A stretch of 64,000 nt of DNA from Natrinema sp. CBA1119 (GCF_002572525.1 NZ_PDBS01000001.1:2542001-2606000); one strand, 5' to 3'. Positions 1 to 8,402 are shown, numbered from the stretch's first letter. A program made the numbers and translations. The notes: generated from the sequence alone by a model not told the origin.

Positions 1-58
1 CGACCCGGAGGACGCCGTCTCGTCGGATCGTGTCGTAGTCCGTGTCCGTCGCAGTCAT
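1..58 (-). CDS. Partial gene following cobD (possibly cbiZ)
   Basis: Only the first 19 codons are inside the window. The ATG (56-58) overlaps the TGA of cobD as ATGA, so this is the next gene of the cobalamin operon and is translationally coupled to it. The visible N-terminus is acidic and polar and carries no diagnostic motif. In several haloarchaeal genomes the adenosylcobinamide amidohydrolase gene cbiZ sits next to cobD, so cbiZ is the best guess, from position only. Confidence 0.5.
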   Translation of the reverse strand, partial: MTATDTDYDTIRRDGVLRV

Positions 59-1113
59 CGATCGGTTTCGCGGTCGTCGTCTTTGTAATCGCGAACGCCG
101 AGCGCCGCGAGCAGTCGGTCGTTCGCCGCGCAGTCTTTGACCGCGACCCGGACGTGGGAGTCGAGCGCGCGGAATGTCGTCGCGTCGCGGATCGTCACGC
201 CGGCCGCTCGCGCGTCGTCGACCACGGTCGATACGTCGCGATCTCCCACGTCACAGAGGAGGTACGGGGCAACCGATTCGTGGACCTCGAACCGTTGCTC
301 GAGCGCCTCCCGCATCCGCTCGCGCTCGCCGGCGACGCGTTCGCGCGTGTCGCGAACGAACTCGTTTCGCCGCAGGCAGTGCGCCCCGACTCGAGCGGCC
401 GGCGTCCCGAGCGACCACGTGCGACGGGCGGTCGCGAGCGCGTCCCGCTGCTCGCCGCTCGCGACGGCGAAACCGGCTCGCAGCCCCGGCAGGCCGAACA
501 GTTTGGTGAGCGAGCGGGCGACAATGACGTTCTCCCGCTCGAGTTCGGCCGCCGACCGCCGGTCGGTGAAGCCGAGGAACGCCTCGTCGACCAGGAGCGT
601 CGTGTCGGCGTCCGCACAGCGGGCCGCGAACGCCTCGAGCGCGTCCGAATCGATCGCGTCCCCGGTGGGGTTGTTCGGGGTGCAGAGCACCGCGAGCGCA
701 GACGCCTCGAGTACGGTCGGCCCGATCTCGCACAGCTCATCGTAGCGAACGAACCGCGGTGTCGCTCCCTGTAACTCGACTTCGCGGGCGTACTCGCCGA
801 AGCTCGGATAGGGAACCAGCGCCTCGTCGCCCGGCTCGAGCGTGGCTTCCATCGCCAGCCGGATCGCGGCGAGTCCGCCCGGAGTGGGGATCACCCGGTC
901 CAGATCGCAGCCGATGAACGCCGCCGCGGCGGCCCGGAACTCCGGGTAGCCGTCGTCCGGATAGCGACGAGACTCCTCGAGCGCGCCAGCGTACACGTCC
1001 GCGACGCCGTCGGGAGTACACGGGTTCGTATTGGCCGAGAAATCCAGCAGGTCGCGATCGGTCTCGCCGCCGTGAGGGACTCGCTCCCCCGTTCGGATCG
1101 AATTAGGGTCCAT
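55..1113 (-). CDS. cobD: L-threonine-O-3-phosphate decarboxylase CobD (PLP aminotransferase fold)
   Basis: CobD is a PLP enzyme of the class I/II aminotransferase fold that makes (R)-1-amino-2-propanol O-2-phosphate, the linker joined to the corrin by CbiB. The 352-aa protein shows CTPNNPTG (144-151), the PLP-binding aspartate in DEAFLGF (176-182) and the Schiff-base lysine K204 in SLTKLFGLPG. The ATG at 1113 is chosen because the family alignment begins shortly after it; a longer reading would extend 28 residues into cobT. It overlaps the cobT stop by 11 bp and the following gene by ATGA. The function is firm from motifs and operon; a histidinol-phosphate aminotransferase is the only serious alternative and does not fit the context. 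Confidence 0.9.
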   Translation of the reverse strand: MDPNSIRTGERVPHGGETDRDLLDFSANTNPCTPDGVADVYAGALEESRRYPDDGYPEFRAAAAAFIGCDLDRVIPTPGGLAAIRLAMEATLEPGDEALVPYPSFGEYAREVELQGATPRFVRYDELCEIGPTVLEASALAVLCTPNNPTGDAIDSDALEAFAARCADADTTLLVDEAFLGFTDRRSAAELERENVIVARSLTKLFGLPGLRAGFAVASGEQRDALATARRTWSLGTPAARVGAHCLRRNEFVRDTRERVAGERERMREALEQRFEVHESVAPYLLCDVGDRDVSTVVDDARAAGVTIRDATTFRALDSHVRVAVKDCAANDRLLAALGVRDYKDDDRETDR

Positions 1114-2158
1114 GGGTACCCTCTTCGGCTCCGTCACTGCCTTCGTCGTTTTCGACACCCGATTCACCGCCCTCGCTCTCGATACCCAGTCGAGCACAGA
1201 CCGCCTCGAGCCGGTCCCTGACCTCGCCCATCCGGCCCTCGGGGATGAGCGAGAGCGCGCCGCCCATCGCGACGCCCTCCTTGGCCTCGCCGGCGCAGTA
1301 GCGCGCCATCGCGACGTGATCGCGCTCGTCGAAGCCGGGATCGGTGACGGTCACCTCGCAGGCGAAGCGCTCGCAGGCGTCCGTCAGTCGGTCCCCCTGT
1401 TCGTCGGCCACGAACGAGGTGGTCGCGATCGATAGCGGCGCGTCGATCCCGGCGTGACGCAACAGGGCTGCGACGGCGACCATCTGGGTCCCGCCGGCCA
1501 GCGTCACGTCGGTGCCGGCCTCGAGCGCGCCGGCTGCGATTCCGGTCACCGTCGGTTGGACGGGATCCCCCACGGCTTCGATCGCCTCGAGGGGCGCACC
1601 GTCGCAGTCGCCCGGCTCGAGGTCGCTCGCGGCCAGCGCCTCGTCGACGACTCGACGCTTGCGCTCGATCGGATTCTCGGGCAGCGAGGAGGAGACGCCG
1701 GCGGGTTCGCCGAGCGCGGTGAGAACCCCGAGCGCGGTCGTCGTCCCGCCGGGGACCGTCTCGCCGATTACGAGCCGGTCGTCCGGCAGGCTCGCGCCGT
1801 AGTTGGACGCGCGATCGAAGGTCGCTCTCGCGTCCGGCACGGCCACCGATTCGCGGATATCGTCGCCGGGGCCCACGTCGAGGTCGATCGTCGGCGCGGC
1901 CGTCGACTGCGTGAGTCCCGCGTCGATCACCGACACGTCGAAGCCGATCACTTCCCGAACTGCCCGGGTCACGGCGGCGGGCGTCGGACAGCCGTTCGGA
2001 CTTACTGGCGTCACCGGCGACATAACCGGTTCCCCGTACTCGAGGATCTCGACGTCCGCCGAGGGCGTGTGCTCCATCAGCTCCGGGGCGGCCCCGGCGG
2101 CGCTAATGCCGTCGATCAGGGCCGTCTCGGTCGTCCCGGCAGGGAGAAGGAGCCGCAT
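1103..2158 (-). CDS. cobT: Archaeal CobT-like nicotinate-nucleotide:dimethylbenzimidazole phosphoribosyltransferase family protein
   Basis: The 351-aa protein belongs to the archaeal branch of the CobT family, which activates the lower-ligand base of cobalamin as its alpha-riboside phosphate. The glycine/threonine-rich motif GETVPGGTTTALGV (132-145) and the repeated small-residue loops are characteristic. It starts with ATG two bases after the cobY stop and its end overlaps cobD, so it is inside the operon. Archaeal members are often annotated only as CobT-like because their base specificity is not well established. The family call is firm; the exact substrate is inferred. Confidence 0.85.
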   Translation of the reverse strand: MRLLLPAGTTETALIDGISAAGAAPELMEHTPSADVEILEYGEPVMSPVTPVSPNGCPTPAAVTRAVREVIGFDVSVIDAGLTQSTAAPTIDLDVGPGDDIRESVAVPDARATFDRASNYGASLPDDRLVIGETVPGGTTTALGVLTALGEPAGVSSSLPENPIERKRRVVDEALAASDLEPGDCDGAPLEAIEAVGDPVQPTVTGIAAGALEAGTDVTLAGGTQMVAVAALLRHAGIDAPLSIATTSFVADEQGDRLTDACERFACEVTVTDPGFDERDHVAMARYCAGEAKEGVAMGGALSLIPEGRMGEVRDRLEAVCARLGIESEGGESGVENDEGSDGAEEGTHGP

Positions 2159-2160
2159 CG

Positions 2161-2763
2161 TTAGCGTCCCTCCGCGGATCGGCGCTGCAGCCGGTCGGCC
2201 GCGACGCGGGCGTCTTCGAGTCGGTTCACGTTCACCGCCAGTCGTGGATCGTAGCGTACGTCTGTCATAGTCGTGGATTCATCCGTCGTCCCGACGACGT
2301 TGACCCCGGTCGGCGCGAGGTGGTCATCGGGCTCGAGTCGTGCGTCGATACTGACCCCGAGGCGCCGTTTGAGCGCCGCGGGAACGCAGACGGTCCGCGA
2401 GGCGTCGCTGTCGCCGTGCGCCGCGAGCACCCGGTCGACGACCGGTCCCTCGAGCAGCGGTAGGTCCGCGGCGACGGTCAGAATCGGCGGCGCGAGTTCG
2501 GACCGCTCGAGGAGGGCTATCAGGTCAGTCACGTAGCCGTCGCCGGCCGTCTCGATCGTCGCGACACTGTCGCGGTCCTCGAGGTGAGTCCGCGTCTCCG
2601 GTGCCTTCGGCGAGACGGCGGCGTAGATCGTCTCGACCTCGCTCTCCCGGAGTCCGGCCAGCATGCGATCGACCATCGCCGTTCCGTCGATCGGGTGCAA
2701 CGGCTTCTCGTGGGGACTCTCGAGGCGGGTGCCCTTCCCGCCACACATCACGACAGCGTCCAC
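2161..2763 (-). CDS. cobY: GTP:adenosylcobinamide-phosphate guanylyltransferase CobY
   Basis: CobY is the archaeal, non-orthologous replacement for bacterial CobU. It transfers GMP from GTP to adenosylcobinamide phosphate. The 200-aa protein has the nucleotidyltransferase signature GGKGTR at residues 8-13, followed by EKPLHPIDGTAMVDRML and an aspartate in AADLPLL. The GTG at 2763 is preferred over the internal ATG at 2748: the later start would delete the first beta strand (DAVVM) that carries the nucleotide-binding loop. The GTG start overlaps the cobS stop by 16 bp. It lacks the kinase activity of CobU, consistent with archaeal salvage passing through CbiZ and CbiB. Confidence 0.92.
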   Translation of the reverse strand: MDAVVMCGGKGTRLESPHEKPLHPIDGTAMVDRMLAGLRESEVETIYAAVSPKAPETRTHLEDRDSVATIETAGDGYVTDLIALLERSELAPPILTVAADLPLLEGPVVDRVLAAHGDSDASRTVCVPAALKRRLGVSIDARLEPDDHLAPTGVNVVGTTDESTTMTDVRYDPRLAVNVNRLEDARVAADRLQRRSAEGR

Positions 2764-3527
2764 GCGATCACCCCCAGGTGGACGCCGGCGACGCGACCGA
2801 TCTCGTTGGCCGCGCCGAAGATATCGCCGTTGATCCCTCCGAGATGCCGGTCGGCCCAGTACCAGGGGAGCGCGATCCCGGCGACGGCACCGGTGAGCGC
2901 GACCGCGACGGGGAGCGGCCGGCCCAGAGCGGCCCCGATACTGGCGGCCGCTGCGAGGGCGACCGCTACGGGCAGCAGGAACGATACGGGCGCGGCCGCG
3001 TCGGTGAACCGTTTGCCCATCCCGTCGGTCGCCGCGCGGCCGAAACAGGCCATCGCGGCCATCCCGAGTTTCGTTCCGACTTCCGCGCCGATCGCGACGC
3101 CGATCGCCGCGCGGATGGAGAGACCAGCCAGTCCGAGCCCAGCGAGCGCCAGCGCGGCGACGGTGATCGCCACTGCCAGTATCGCGCCGACGCCCGTCGT
3201 CGTGTCCTTCAGCACCCCTCGCCGCCGCTCCGCGTCGCCGTGGACGACCAGCGCGTCGCCCAGATCGGCGATACCGTCGAGATGGTGGATCCCCGTCACG
3301 GCGTACACCGACAGCAGGTATCCCAGCGCGACGGTCGGCGCTGCGAGTGTGCCCGCAGCAAGTAGCGGGATCGCCGTCAGCCCACCCGCCACGAGACCGG
3401 CGATCGGAAACGCCGCCGGCGTCGCCCGGAACGCGTCCCAGTCGCCGTCGCGGTAGCCGATCGGGAGCCGCGTCAGAAACCCGAGCGCGCCGCGAACGGC
3501 GCCGATCCAGCGGCCGGTCACCGCCAT
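2748..3527 (-). CDS. cobS: Adenosylcobinamide-GDP ribazoletransferase CobS
   Basis: CobS is an integral membrane enzyme that joins adenosylcobinamide-GDP to alpha-ribazole (phosphate), the last assembly step. The 259-aa protein has GFLTRLPIGY near the N-terminus and the metal-binding signature HHLDGIADLGDAL (81-93), followed by many alanine/glycine/valine-rich transmembrane segments. Its ATG overlaps the end of cbiB by 10 bp and its stop overlaps cobY. With CbiB, the other membrane enzyme, it probably forms a membrane-bound assembly. Confidence 0.93.
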   Translation of the reverse strand: MAVTGRWIGAVRGALGFLTRLPIGYRDGDWDAFRATPAAFPIAGLVAGGLTAIPLLAAGTLAAPTVALGYLLSVYAVTGIHHLDGIADLGDALVVHGDAERRRGVLKDTTTGVGAILAVAITVAALALAGLGLAGLSIRAAIGVAIGAEVGTKLGMAAMACFGRAATDGMGKRFTDAAAPVSFLLPVAVALAAAASIGAALGRPLPVAVALTGAVAGIALPWYWADRHLGGINGDIFGAANEIGRVAGVHLGVIAWTLS

Positions 3528-4594
3528 TTCGCGCTCACCGCCGTGATCCGACCGCCGACTGATTCACGGTCCGAACCCTCGAGCGACACGAGCGGGAACC
3601 GGGCGGCCGATGCACCGATCGGTGCGAACGGGAGCCCGACGGCCGCTCCGCGAGCGAACTCGAGTCCCTGGCCCGACTCCGAGACGAGCACTGCGAGCGC
3701 CACGGCGACGACGACGGAGACGACGGCAGCCCGCCCGACGACTGCAACGGCTCGTTCGCCGTCCGCTAGCGTCGGGAGGTCGGCGTCGGGGTTGAGCGCG
3801 TAGACGCCCGGCTTCTCGAGTCGAACGGAGAGCGCGCAGGCCAGCGTCGCCATCGGCCAGCCGGAGTTCGGCGATGGTGGGACGCGCGCCCACCGTCGAG
3901 CGCGACCGATCGCGAGCGGGTCGGCCGCGGCGACGGCGATCGTGACGGCCGCGATCCGGGCGGGCAGGGACATCACGAGGTCGTCGAGCCGCGCGCTGCC
4001 GGTGCCGATCGGCTTCGAGGGGTAGCCGAGCATCGAATCCAGCGTGTTGACGCCCTTGACCCACGCGGCGACCGCCGCGGCGGCCGGCAGCGACACCGGC
4101 GCGAGTACCGCGAAGGGGAGGAGGCTCGCGACGAGCCCGTCAGCGAGGTTCTCGGCCGCGCTCTCGACGGCCGCACTGCGAAGCTCGCCGGCCGAGAGGG
4201 TCGACGTGTCCCGGCCGACCAGTCCCCTAACCCGCTGGCGAGCCGTCTCGAGGTCGCTCTCGGTCGCCGCAACGACGTTCGCGGTGAGCTCGAGCAGCGA
4301 GCGCAGGCTGGTCGTCAGGAAGAGGACGAGCGCGGCGGCGACCCCGCCGGCCGTTGGATGGAACGTTGTCGCAGCGAGGACGATACCGCCGGCGATACCG
4401 GCGGGGACGAGCGGAGCGAGAACGGCGATTGCGACGCCGGCCAGCCGCTGGCCGCGCTCGGTCTCGCTCCACTCCCGGTCGAGCGCATCCACGAGCCGGC
4501 CGAACCAGGCCACCGGATGGGCGGCGGTCGGCGGCTCGCCGAGCAGGAGATCGAGGCTGAACGCCAGCCCGATGACCGAAAGCGTCGTCAGCAC
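3518..4594 (-). CDS. cbiB: Adenosylcobinamide-phosphate synthase CbiB
   Basis: CbiB attaches the aminopropanol phosphate made by CobD to adenosylcobyric acid. The 358-aa membrane protein has the family N-terminus with LLGEPPTAAHPVAWFGRLVD, and later KGVNTLDSMLGY and PNSGWPMA, all typical of CbiB. The start is GTG at 4594; the signal-like first helix (LTTLSVIGLAFSLDLLLG) begins immediately. It lies 39 bp after the HAD gene and overlaps cobS by 10 bp, so the six genes to the left edge appear to be one transcript. Confidence 0.93.
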   Translation of the reverse strand: MLTTLSVIGLAFSLDLLLGEPPTAAHPVAWFGRLVDALDREWSETERGQRLAGVAIAVLAPLVPAGIAGGIVLAATTFHPTAGGVAAALVLFLTTSLRSLLELTANVVAATESDLETARQRVRGLVGRDTSTLSAGELRSAAVESAAENLADGLVASLLPFAVLAPVSLPAAAAVAAWVKGVNTLDSMLGYPSKPIGTGSARLDDLVMSLPARIAAVTIAVAAADPLAIGRARRWARVPPSPNSGWPMATLACALSVRLEKPGVYALNPDADLPTLADGERAVAVVGRAAVVSVVVAVALAVLVSESGQGLEFARGAAVGLPFAPIGASAARFPLVSLEGSDRESVGGRITAVSAKWR

Positions 4595-4633
4595 GTCGCG
4601 GTCCCTTCCATGCTGCCAGGGGAATGTGACCGC

Positions 4634-5275
4634 TCAGTCATGACTGCTGCATTCGGCGACCGTCGCCAGTCGCGCCGGCACGTCCGCGAGCGATCGCCCC
4701 TCGAGCACCAGCGCCGTTCCGCCGACGGCCTCGATCCCGCCGTCGGCCTCCGGATCGTCGCCGACGTGGATCAGATCCGCGGGGGCGACGCCGAGTTCGT
4801 CGGCCGTCAGTTCGAAGATTTCCGGGGCGGGCTTGCGCCAGCCACAGCCGACGCTCGTCACGATCGCGTCGAAATCGTCGCGCTCGAAGTCGGACCTGAC
4901 GAGCGTCCGCCCGACCAACTCCGGGACGCTGCAGTTCGAACAGATCGCCACCGACCCCCGCTCGCGGGCGGCGTCGACCGCCTCGAGCGCTCCTGGTTTG
5001 GTCTCGACGGTCGGATCGAACGCCGCGACGACGGCTCGTCGGGCGGCGTTGTGCTCGTAGTCGACGCCGCAACTCGCGAGCGCGCGGGAGACGTGGGCCG
5101 GCAGCGGTACCTCCGCACCGTCTGGCGCATCGACGTGTGGTTCCGCATAGGCGTCGGCCCAGTCGTCGGGCACCGTCACGTCCCGCTTGGCGAGTTCGGT
5201 CGCCACGGCTGTGGCCGGATCGTCTGGCCGGTCGGCGGTCACGAGCGTCCCGAAAAGGTCGAACGATACTCCCAT
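4634..5275 (-). CDS. HAD-superfamily hydrolase at the head of the cobalamin operon
   Basis: The 213-aa protein has HAD motif I as DLFGT (6-10), motif II around ICSNCS (111-116), the motif III lysine K148 in GWRKPAPEIF and motif IV VGDDPEAD (171-178). The nucleophile Asp6 is present, but the +2 position is Phe rather than the Asp usual in phosphatases. The ATG at 5275 begins right before the first strand; an upstream extension is rich in Ser, His and Arg and unlikely to be coding. It is the first gene of the cobalamin operon, 39 bp before cbiB. The position suggests a role in late cobalamin assembly, possibly dephosphorylation of adenosylcobalamin 5'-phosphate. This is inference, and the missing acid residue weakens it. 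Confidence 0.8.
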   Translation of the reverse strand: MGVSFDLFGTLVTADRPDDPATAVATELAKRDVTVPDDWADAYAEPHVDAPDGAEVPLPAHVSRALASCGVDYEHNAARRAVVAAFDPTVETKPGALEAVDAARERGSVAICSNCSVPELVGRTLVRSDFERDDFDAIVTSVGCGWRKPAPEIFELTADELGVAPADLIHVGDDPEADGGIEAVGGTALVLEGRSLADVPARLATVAECSSHD

Positions 5276-5466
5276 AGAACTGTGACTAGAACAAGCTGAC
5301 TTCAATTCCTCGATCCGGCGGTGCGGGTCGGCCCGTCGCACAGTAGACCGCTCGAGCCGAACGAGCGCGGACTCGAGTCCGTTTCATACGGACTGCTGTC
5401 AGTCAGTTCCGGTGCGACCGCAGGCCGTATCGCGGTCACACCGGTAAATCGTTACAGCAGACCGTA

Positions 5467-6078
5467 TCAGTCGAGTCGGGCGAATGCGAGGTTGCCGGAG
5501 ATGTTCTTGATGTAGATCTCCACGACGTCGCCCTCTTCGGCACCGGGGACGAAGATCGTGTAGCTCCCCTTCTCCGCGACGCCGTCGCCCTTGCGGCCCG
5601 TCCCGGTGATTTCGACCGTGTAGGTTTGGCCCTCCTCGACGGCGTCTTGCTGTTGTTGCTGCTGGCTGCTGGTCGAGCGCTTGGTGACCGGTCGGAACGC
5701 ACCGCAGGCGTCACAGCGCAACATCGGCGTTCGGTCCTCGCGGACGAGGCGCGTATCCGGCAGGCCACACTCCGAACAGAGGACGTACTCGTCGACGTAG
5801 GCGTCGATCGCCGCGCTGAGGTCCGTCTGCGAGAATGTGCCGTTGTACCGGCCGCGGCCGTTCTCGAGTTTGCCGCTGGTCCCCAGTTCCCGCTGGATGA
5901 ACCGGTGGAGATGCTCCGTGTCCCGCGAGAGCACGTCGGCTATCTCGTCGAGATTCGTGACGCGCGTGAACGCACCGTCCTTCTGGGGCTGCGGATCGGG
6001 GATCTGTAGCCGCTCTTCGTCGCCCCCGATATCGGGGACTTCCTCCATCGCTCGGTCGAGACTCGCTTCGTAATCCAT
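5467..6078 (-). CDS. Translation initiation factor aIF2-beta with C-terminal TRAM domain
   Basis: This is the beta subunit of the heterotrimeric archaeal initiation factor 2, which delivers initiator Met-tRNA to the small ribosomal subunit. The 203-aa protein has the alpha/beta core (about 30-98, with LENGRGRYNGTF), a C2-C2 zinc ribbon (C101, C104, C122, C125), a six-glutamine run (139-144) and a TRAM beta-barrel (about 146-203, GRKGDGVAEKGSYTIFVPGA). The TRAM tail fused to aIF2-beta is a haloarchaeal feature. Transcription is separate from the cobalamin operon. Confidence 0.95.
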   Translation of the reverse strand: MDYEASLDRAMEEVPDIGGDEERLQIPDPQPQKDGAFTRVTNLDEIADVLSRDTEHLHRFIQRELGTSGKLENGRGRYNGTFSQTDLSAAIDAYVDEYVLCSECGLPDTRLVREDRTPMLRCDACGAFRPVTKRSTSSQQQQQQDAVEEGQTYTVEITGTGRKGDGVAEKGSYTIFVPGAEEGDVVEIYIKNISGNLAFARLD

Positions 6079-6148
6079 ACGCGAGAACAGGTGTTGGGAA
6101 CGTAAATCCGTTCTGCTATCACGATCCGCCCGGCGGTTCGGCGATATC

Positions 6149-6306
6149 GTAACTACTGAAAGTCATTGCACACCCGATCGCACGTCGGCTCTGCGATCGG
6201 GGTATGAGTCGTTTCAGTGACTACAGTATAGTAGCCACTGAAAGTCACTGCACACCTGATCGCATGACGGTGTTGCGATCAGTATGTAAATCGTTTCAGT
6301 GGCCAC
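6149..6306. repeat. Tandem pair of 76-nt imperfect palindromes
   Basis: Copy A is 6149-6224 and copy B 6231-6306, separated by 6 nt. Each has an outer stem ending ACTGAAA/TTTCAGT and an inner stem: CCGATCGCA with TGCGATCGG in A, CTGATCGCA with TGCGATCAG in B. The inner stems differ by a paired change (C-G to T-A), so base pairing is preserved. There is no ORF. This is probably a dispersed haloarchaeal palindromic element, MITE-like or encoding a structured RNA. Confidence 0.85.
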
Positions 6307-6375
6307 TATAGTGGGACGGGATCGATGCGGTGGGACCTCGCTGACTCAATACGTGCTGCCGCCGCTTTCGCTGAG

Positions 6376-6732
6376 CTACCCCTGTTTCTCCTCGTTCAGT
6401 TCGTCGAGATCACGCTCGGCGTTGGCCTCGTTGGGGCTCCCGGCCTCGCCGGTGAGCTCGCCGTAGGCCGCCTCGCGCACCGCCTCGGGAGAGTCGTACT
6501 GTTCGTCGGCCAACCGGTCGAAGACGCTGCCCAGCGATTCCGTCTCGTTGGGCATGTCGATCGGCTGGTCGGCGTACTCCGAGGCGAGCTCCTCGCTGGT
6601 CACCGGATACTCCATCTCGCCGAGATGGCGTTCGACGTCCTCGAGGATCGATTCCGTGTGGTCGGCCCGTTCGGATTTGCGTTGTTCGGCGCGATCCTGC
6701 GCGCGGTCTCGGTTAGGGCTCTCGTCGCTCAT
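6376..6732 (-). CDS. Small acidic haloarchaeal protein (DUF5789-like)
   Basis: The 118-aa soluble protein is rich in Asp/Glu and Arg in its first 35 residues. Its core reads LEDVERHLGEMEYPVTSEELASEY..PIDMPNETESL, with an LADEQYDSPEAV segment. This pattern resembles the haloarchaeal DUF5789 family of unknown function. It has no signal peptide or membrane segment. It is transcribed on its own, toward the palindrome pair. Confidence 0.7.
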   Translation of the reverse strand: MSDESPNRDRAQDRAEQRKSERADHTESILEDVERHLGEMEYPVTSEELASEYADQPIDMPNETESLGSVFDRLADEQYDSPEAVREAAYGELTGEAGSPNEANAERDLDELNEEKQG

Positions 6733-7049
6733 CGATGGAGGTATCGCGACCCGTCGGAAAAGCGGCCGGCCGGCGCTCGCGGGTTCGTCAGGGGAATCAA
6801 CTCACAGTGTCGGCTCGATCGCACTGTATCCGAAGAGTACACGTTGGTGCGGTCGTCGCCGTGTCGATGTGGGAGTTCTCTCAACCCCGCATAAATATGA
6901 CGGGCTGCCGAGATAACGCGACGCCCGCCGTAGCACGTGATTCTTCCGGAAGAACATGCGATTCCGGCGGGTTTACGGCGTCGATCGCTTCCGAACGGTG
7001 ACCGTCCGAACACGGAACGTAAATATGATTTCATGAACGAAACAGTACC
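6733..7049. other. Intergenic region with a perfect 14-bp palindrome
   Basis: This stretch lies between the divergently transcribed small acidic gene and the Lrp-type regulator gene. It contains the perfect palindrome TTCTTCCGGAAGAA (6941-6954), about 95 bp before the regulator start, and a TATA element at 7020-7026. No coding potential is visible. Confidence 0.5.
7020..7026 (+). promoter_or_regulatory. TATA element of the Lrp-type regulator gene
   Basis: TAAATAT lies 24-30 nt before the ATG at 7050, so the transcript is probably leaderless, the common haloarchaeal arrangement. Confidence 0.5.
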
Positions 7050-7574
7050 ATGCCCGGAGAGCCCCAACCGGACGACATCGACTGGGATTTCAAAGATCGG
7101 GACATCAAGATCCTTCGAGAGTTAGCGTCCGACCCGCAGATCACGAGTCGCGAGCTCGCGGACCTCCTCGAGGAGAAATACGATATCGATATCTCGAACG
7201 TCACGGTGAGTGAAACGATCCGGAAGATGCGGGAGTCGCGGATCTTTCACGAAGCCATCCTCCCGAACGAGGAGTTTTACAATTTCGCGCTGTTCGAGTT
7301 CAAATTCTTCCCGTGGGGATTCAGCGACAACTGGAAAGAGGCGATGGAGTACATCATCGATGACGAACACACCATGATGTACTTCATTTCGAACGGGGAG
7401 TATCAGTGGAAGACGATCATGATGTTCAGAACGCGCGAGGCGGAGTCGAAGTGGATCCACGACTTTTACCGGGAGTACGGCGACGTCGTCCTGAACGTTC
7501 GCAACTCCGTTGCACACAACATGTTGAAGTTCAGAACAGATCCGAAAATCTTCGAACTGCTCGACGAATCGTGA
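7050..7574 (+). CDS. Lrp/AsnC-type winged-helix transcriptional regulator
   Basis: The 174-aa protein begins with an acidic N-terminus and then a helix-turn-helix of the Lrp kind (DRDIKILRELASDPQ, SRELADLLEEKY, then SNVTVSETIRKMRESRIF). The remaining 100 residues are rich in Phe and Trp (FEFKFFPWGFSDNW) and differ from the usual RAM domain, so this is a divergent sensor. It converges with the last permease gene of the ABC operon, with 6 bp between the stops. It is the likely local regulator of the ABC importer and amidohydrolase genes; that role is inferred from position. Confidence 0.8.
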   Translation: MPGEPQPDDIDWDFKDRDIKILRELASDPQITSRELADLLEEKYDIDISNVTVSETIRKMRESRIFHEAILPNEEFYNFALFEFKFFPWGFSDNWKEAMEYIIDDEHTMMYFISNGEYQWKTIMMFRTREAESKWIHDFYREYGDVVLNVRNSVAHNMLKFRTDPKIFELLDES

Positions 7575-7580
7575 ACGGGG

Positions 7581-8402
7581 TCAGCTGGTGTCGCTGGTCA
7601 GCCAGCGCTGGATCGCGAGGCCGACGACCGGGACGACCATCGTGATCACGAGCACGAGCGTCGCGAGCACGTTCACCTTCGGCGTGATCGTCGTTCGCAC
7701 CATCGAGTAGATGACGACCGGTACCGTGGTCGTTTCCCGCTGCACCCAGAACTGCGAGGCGGTGAACTCGCCAAAGGAGATGACGAACGAGAGCACCATC
7801 GCCGTGATGATCGCGGGCGCGATCTGTGGAAGCGTGATCTCTCGGAACGTCACCAGCCGATCCGCGCCGAGGGTCATCGCCGCGTCCTCGAGCGTTTCGT
7901 CGAAGAGATAGAGGCGACTGCGGACGATCAGGAACGCGTAGGGCAACGCGAGCAGCGTGTGCATGACGATCAGCCACCAGATGCTCCGATCCAGTCCGAT
8001 CTCGGTGAAGAAGCTCGTCGCCGCGACGCCGACGATCACGGGCGGGACGATCATCGGGGTCAGGAGCGCGATCGAAAGCGCCTTTTTCATGGGAAACGGC
8101 TTCCGGACGAATCCCATGGCAGTGAGCGTGCCGATCGCGCCCGCCAGTATCGCGGCGGCGATTCCGACCTGCGTGCTCACCCAGACGGCGCTCAGGAACA
8201 TCTCGTCTCTGAAGAACTCGACGTACCACTCCAGCGTCAGCCCCTCCGGCGGGAAGGTCGCGATCCGTTGCGCGCTGAAGGAGTTGACGACGACGACGAC
8301 GAGCGGGAGGATCATGCTGAGGTAGACCAGCGCCGAGACGAGTTTGATCCCGTGCCAGTTCCAGTTCGTTTCAACGTCGGAGACGTACTCGCGAATGCTC
8401 AT
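7581..8402 (-). CDS. ABC transporter permease, PotC type
   Basis: The 273-aa membrane protein is the second permease of a spermidine/putrescine-type (2-aminoethylphosphonate, Fe3+, opine) ABC importer. It shows about six membrane helices and the cytoplasmic EAA loop AAMTLGADRLVTFREITLP, which contacts the ATPase. An early SAQRIATFPPEGLTLEWY segment is typical of PotC-like subunits. Its ATG overlaps the upstream permease stop as ATGA. Substrate is not inferable from the permease; the operon suggests an amide- or amino-group-bearing molecule. Confidence 0.9.
   Translation of the reverse strand: MSIREYVSDVETNWNWHGIKLVSALVYLSMILPLVVVVVNSFSAQRIATFPPEGLTLEWYVEFFRDEMFLSAVWVSTQVGIAAAILAGAIGTLTAMGFVRKPFPMKKALSIALLTPMIVPPVIVGVAATSFFTEIGLDRSIWWLIVMHTLLALPYAFLIVRSRLYLFDETLEDAAMTLGADRLVTFREITLPQIAPAIITAMVLSFVISFGEFTASQFWVQRETTTVPVVIYSMVRTTITPKVNVLATLVLVITMVVPVVGLAIQRWLTSDTS

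Noticed and set aside
5639-5667. Glutamine run in aIF2-beta as an unusual repeat
   Set aside because: It is a short linker between the zinc ribbon and the TRAM domain, where composition is free.
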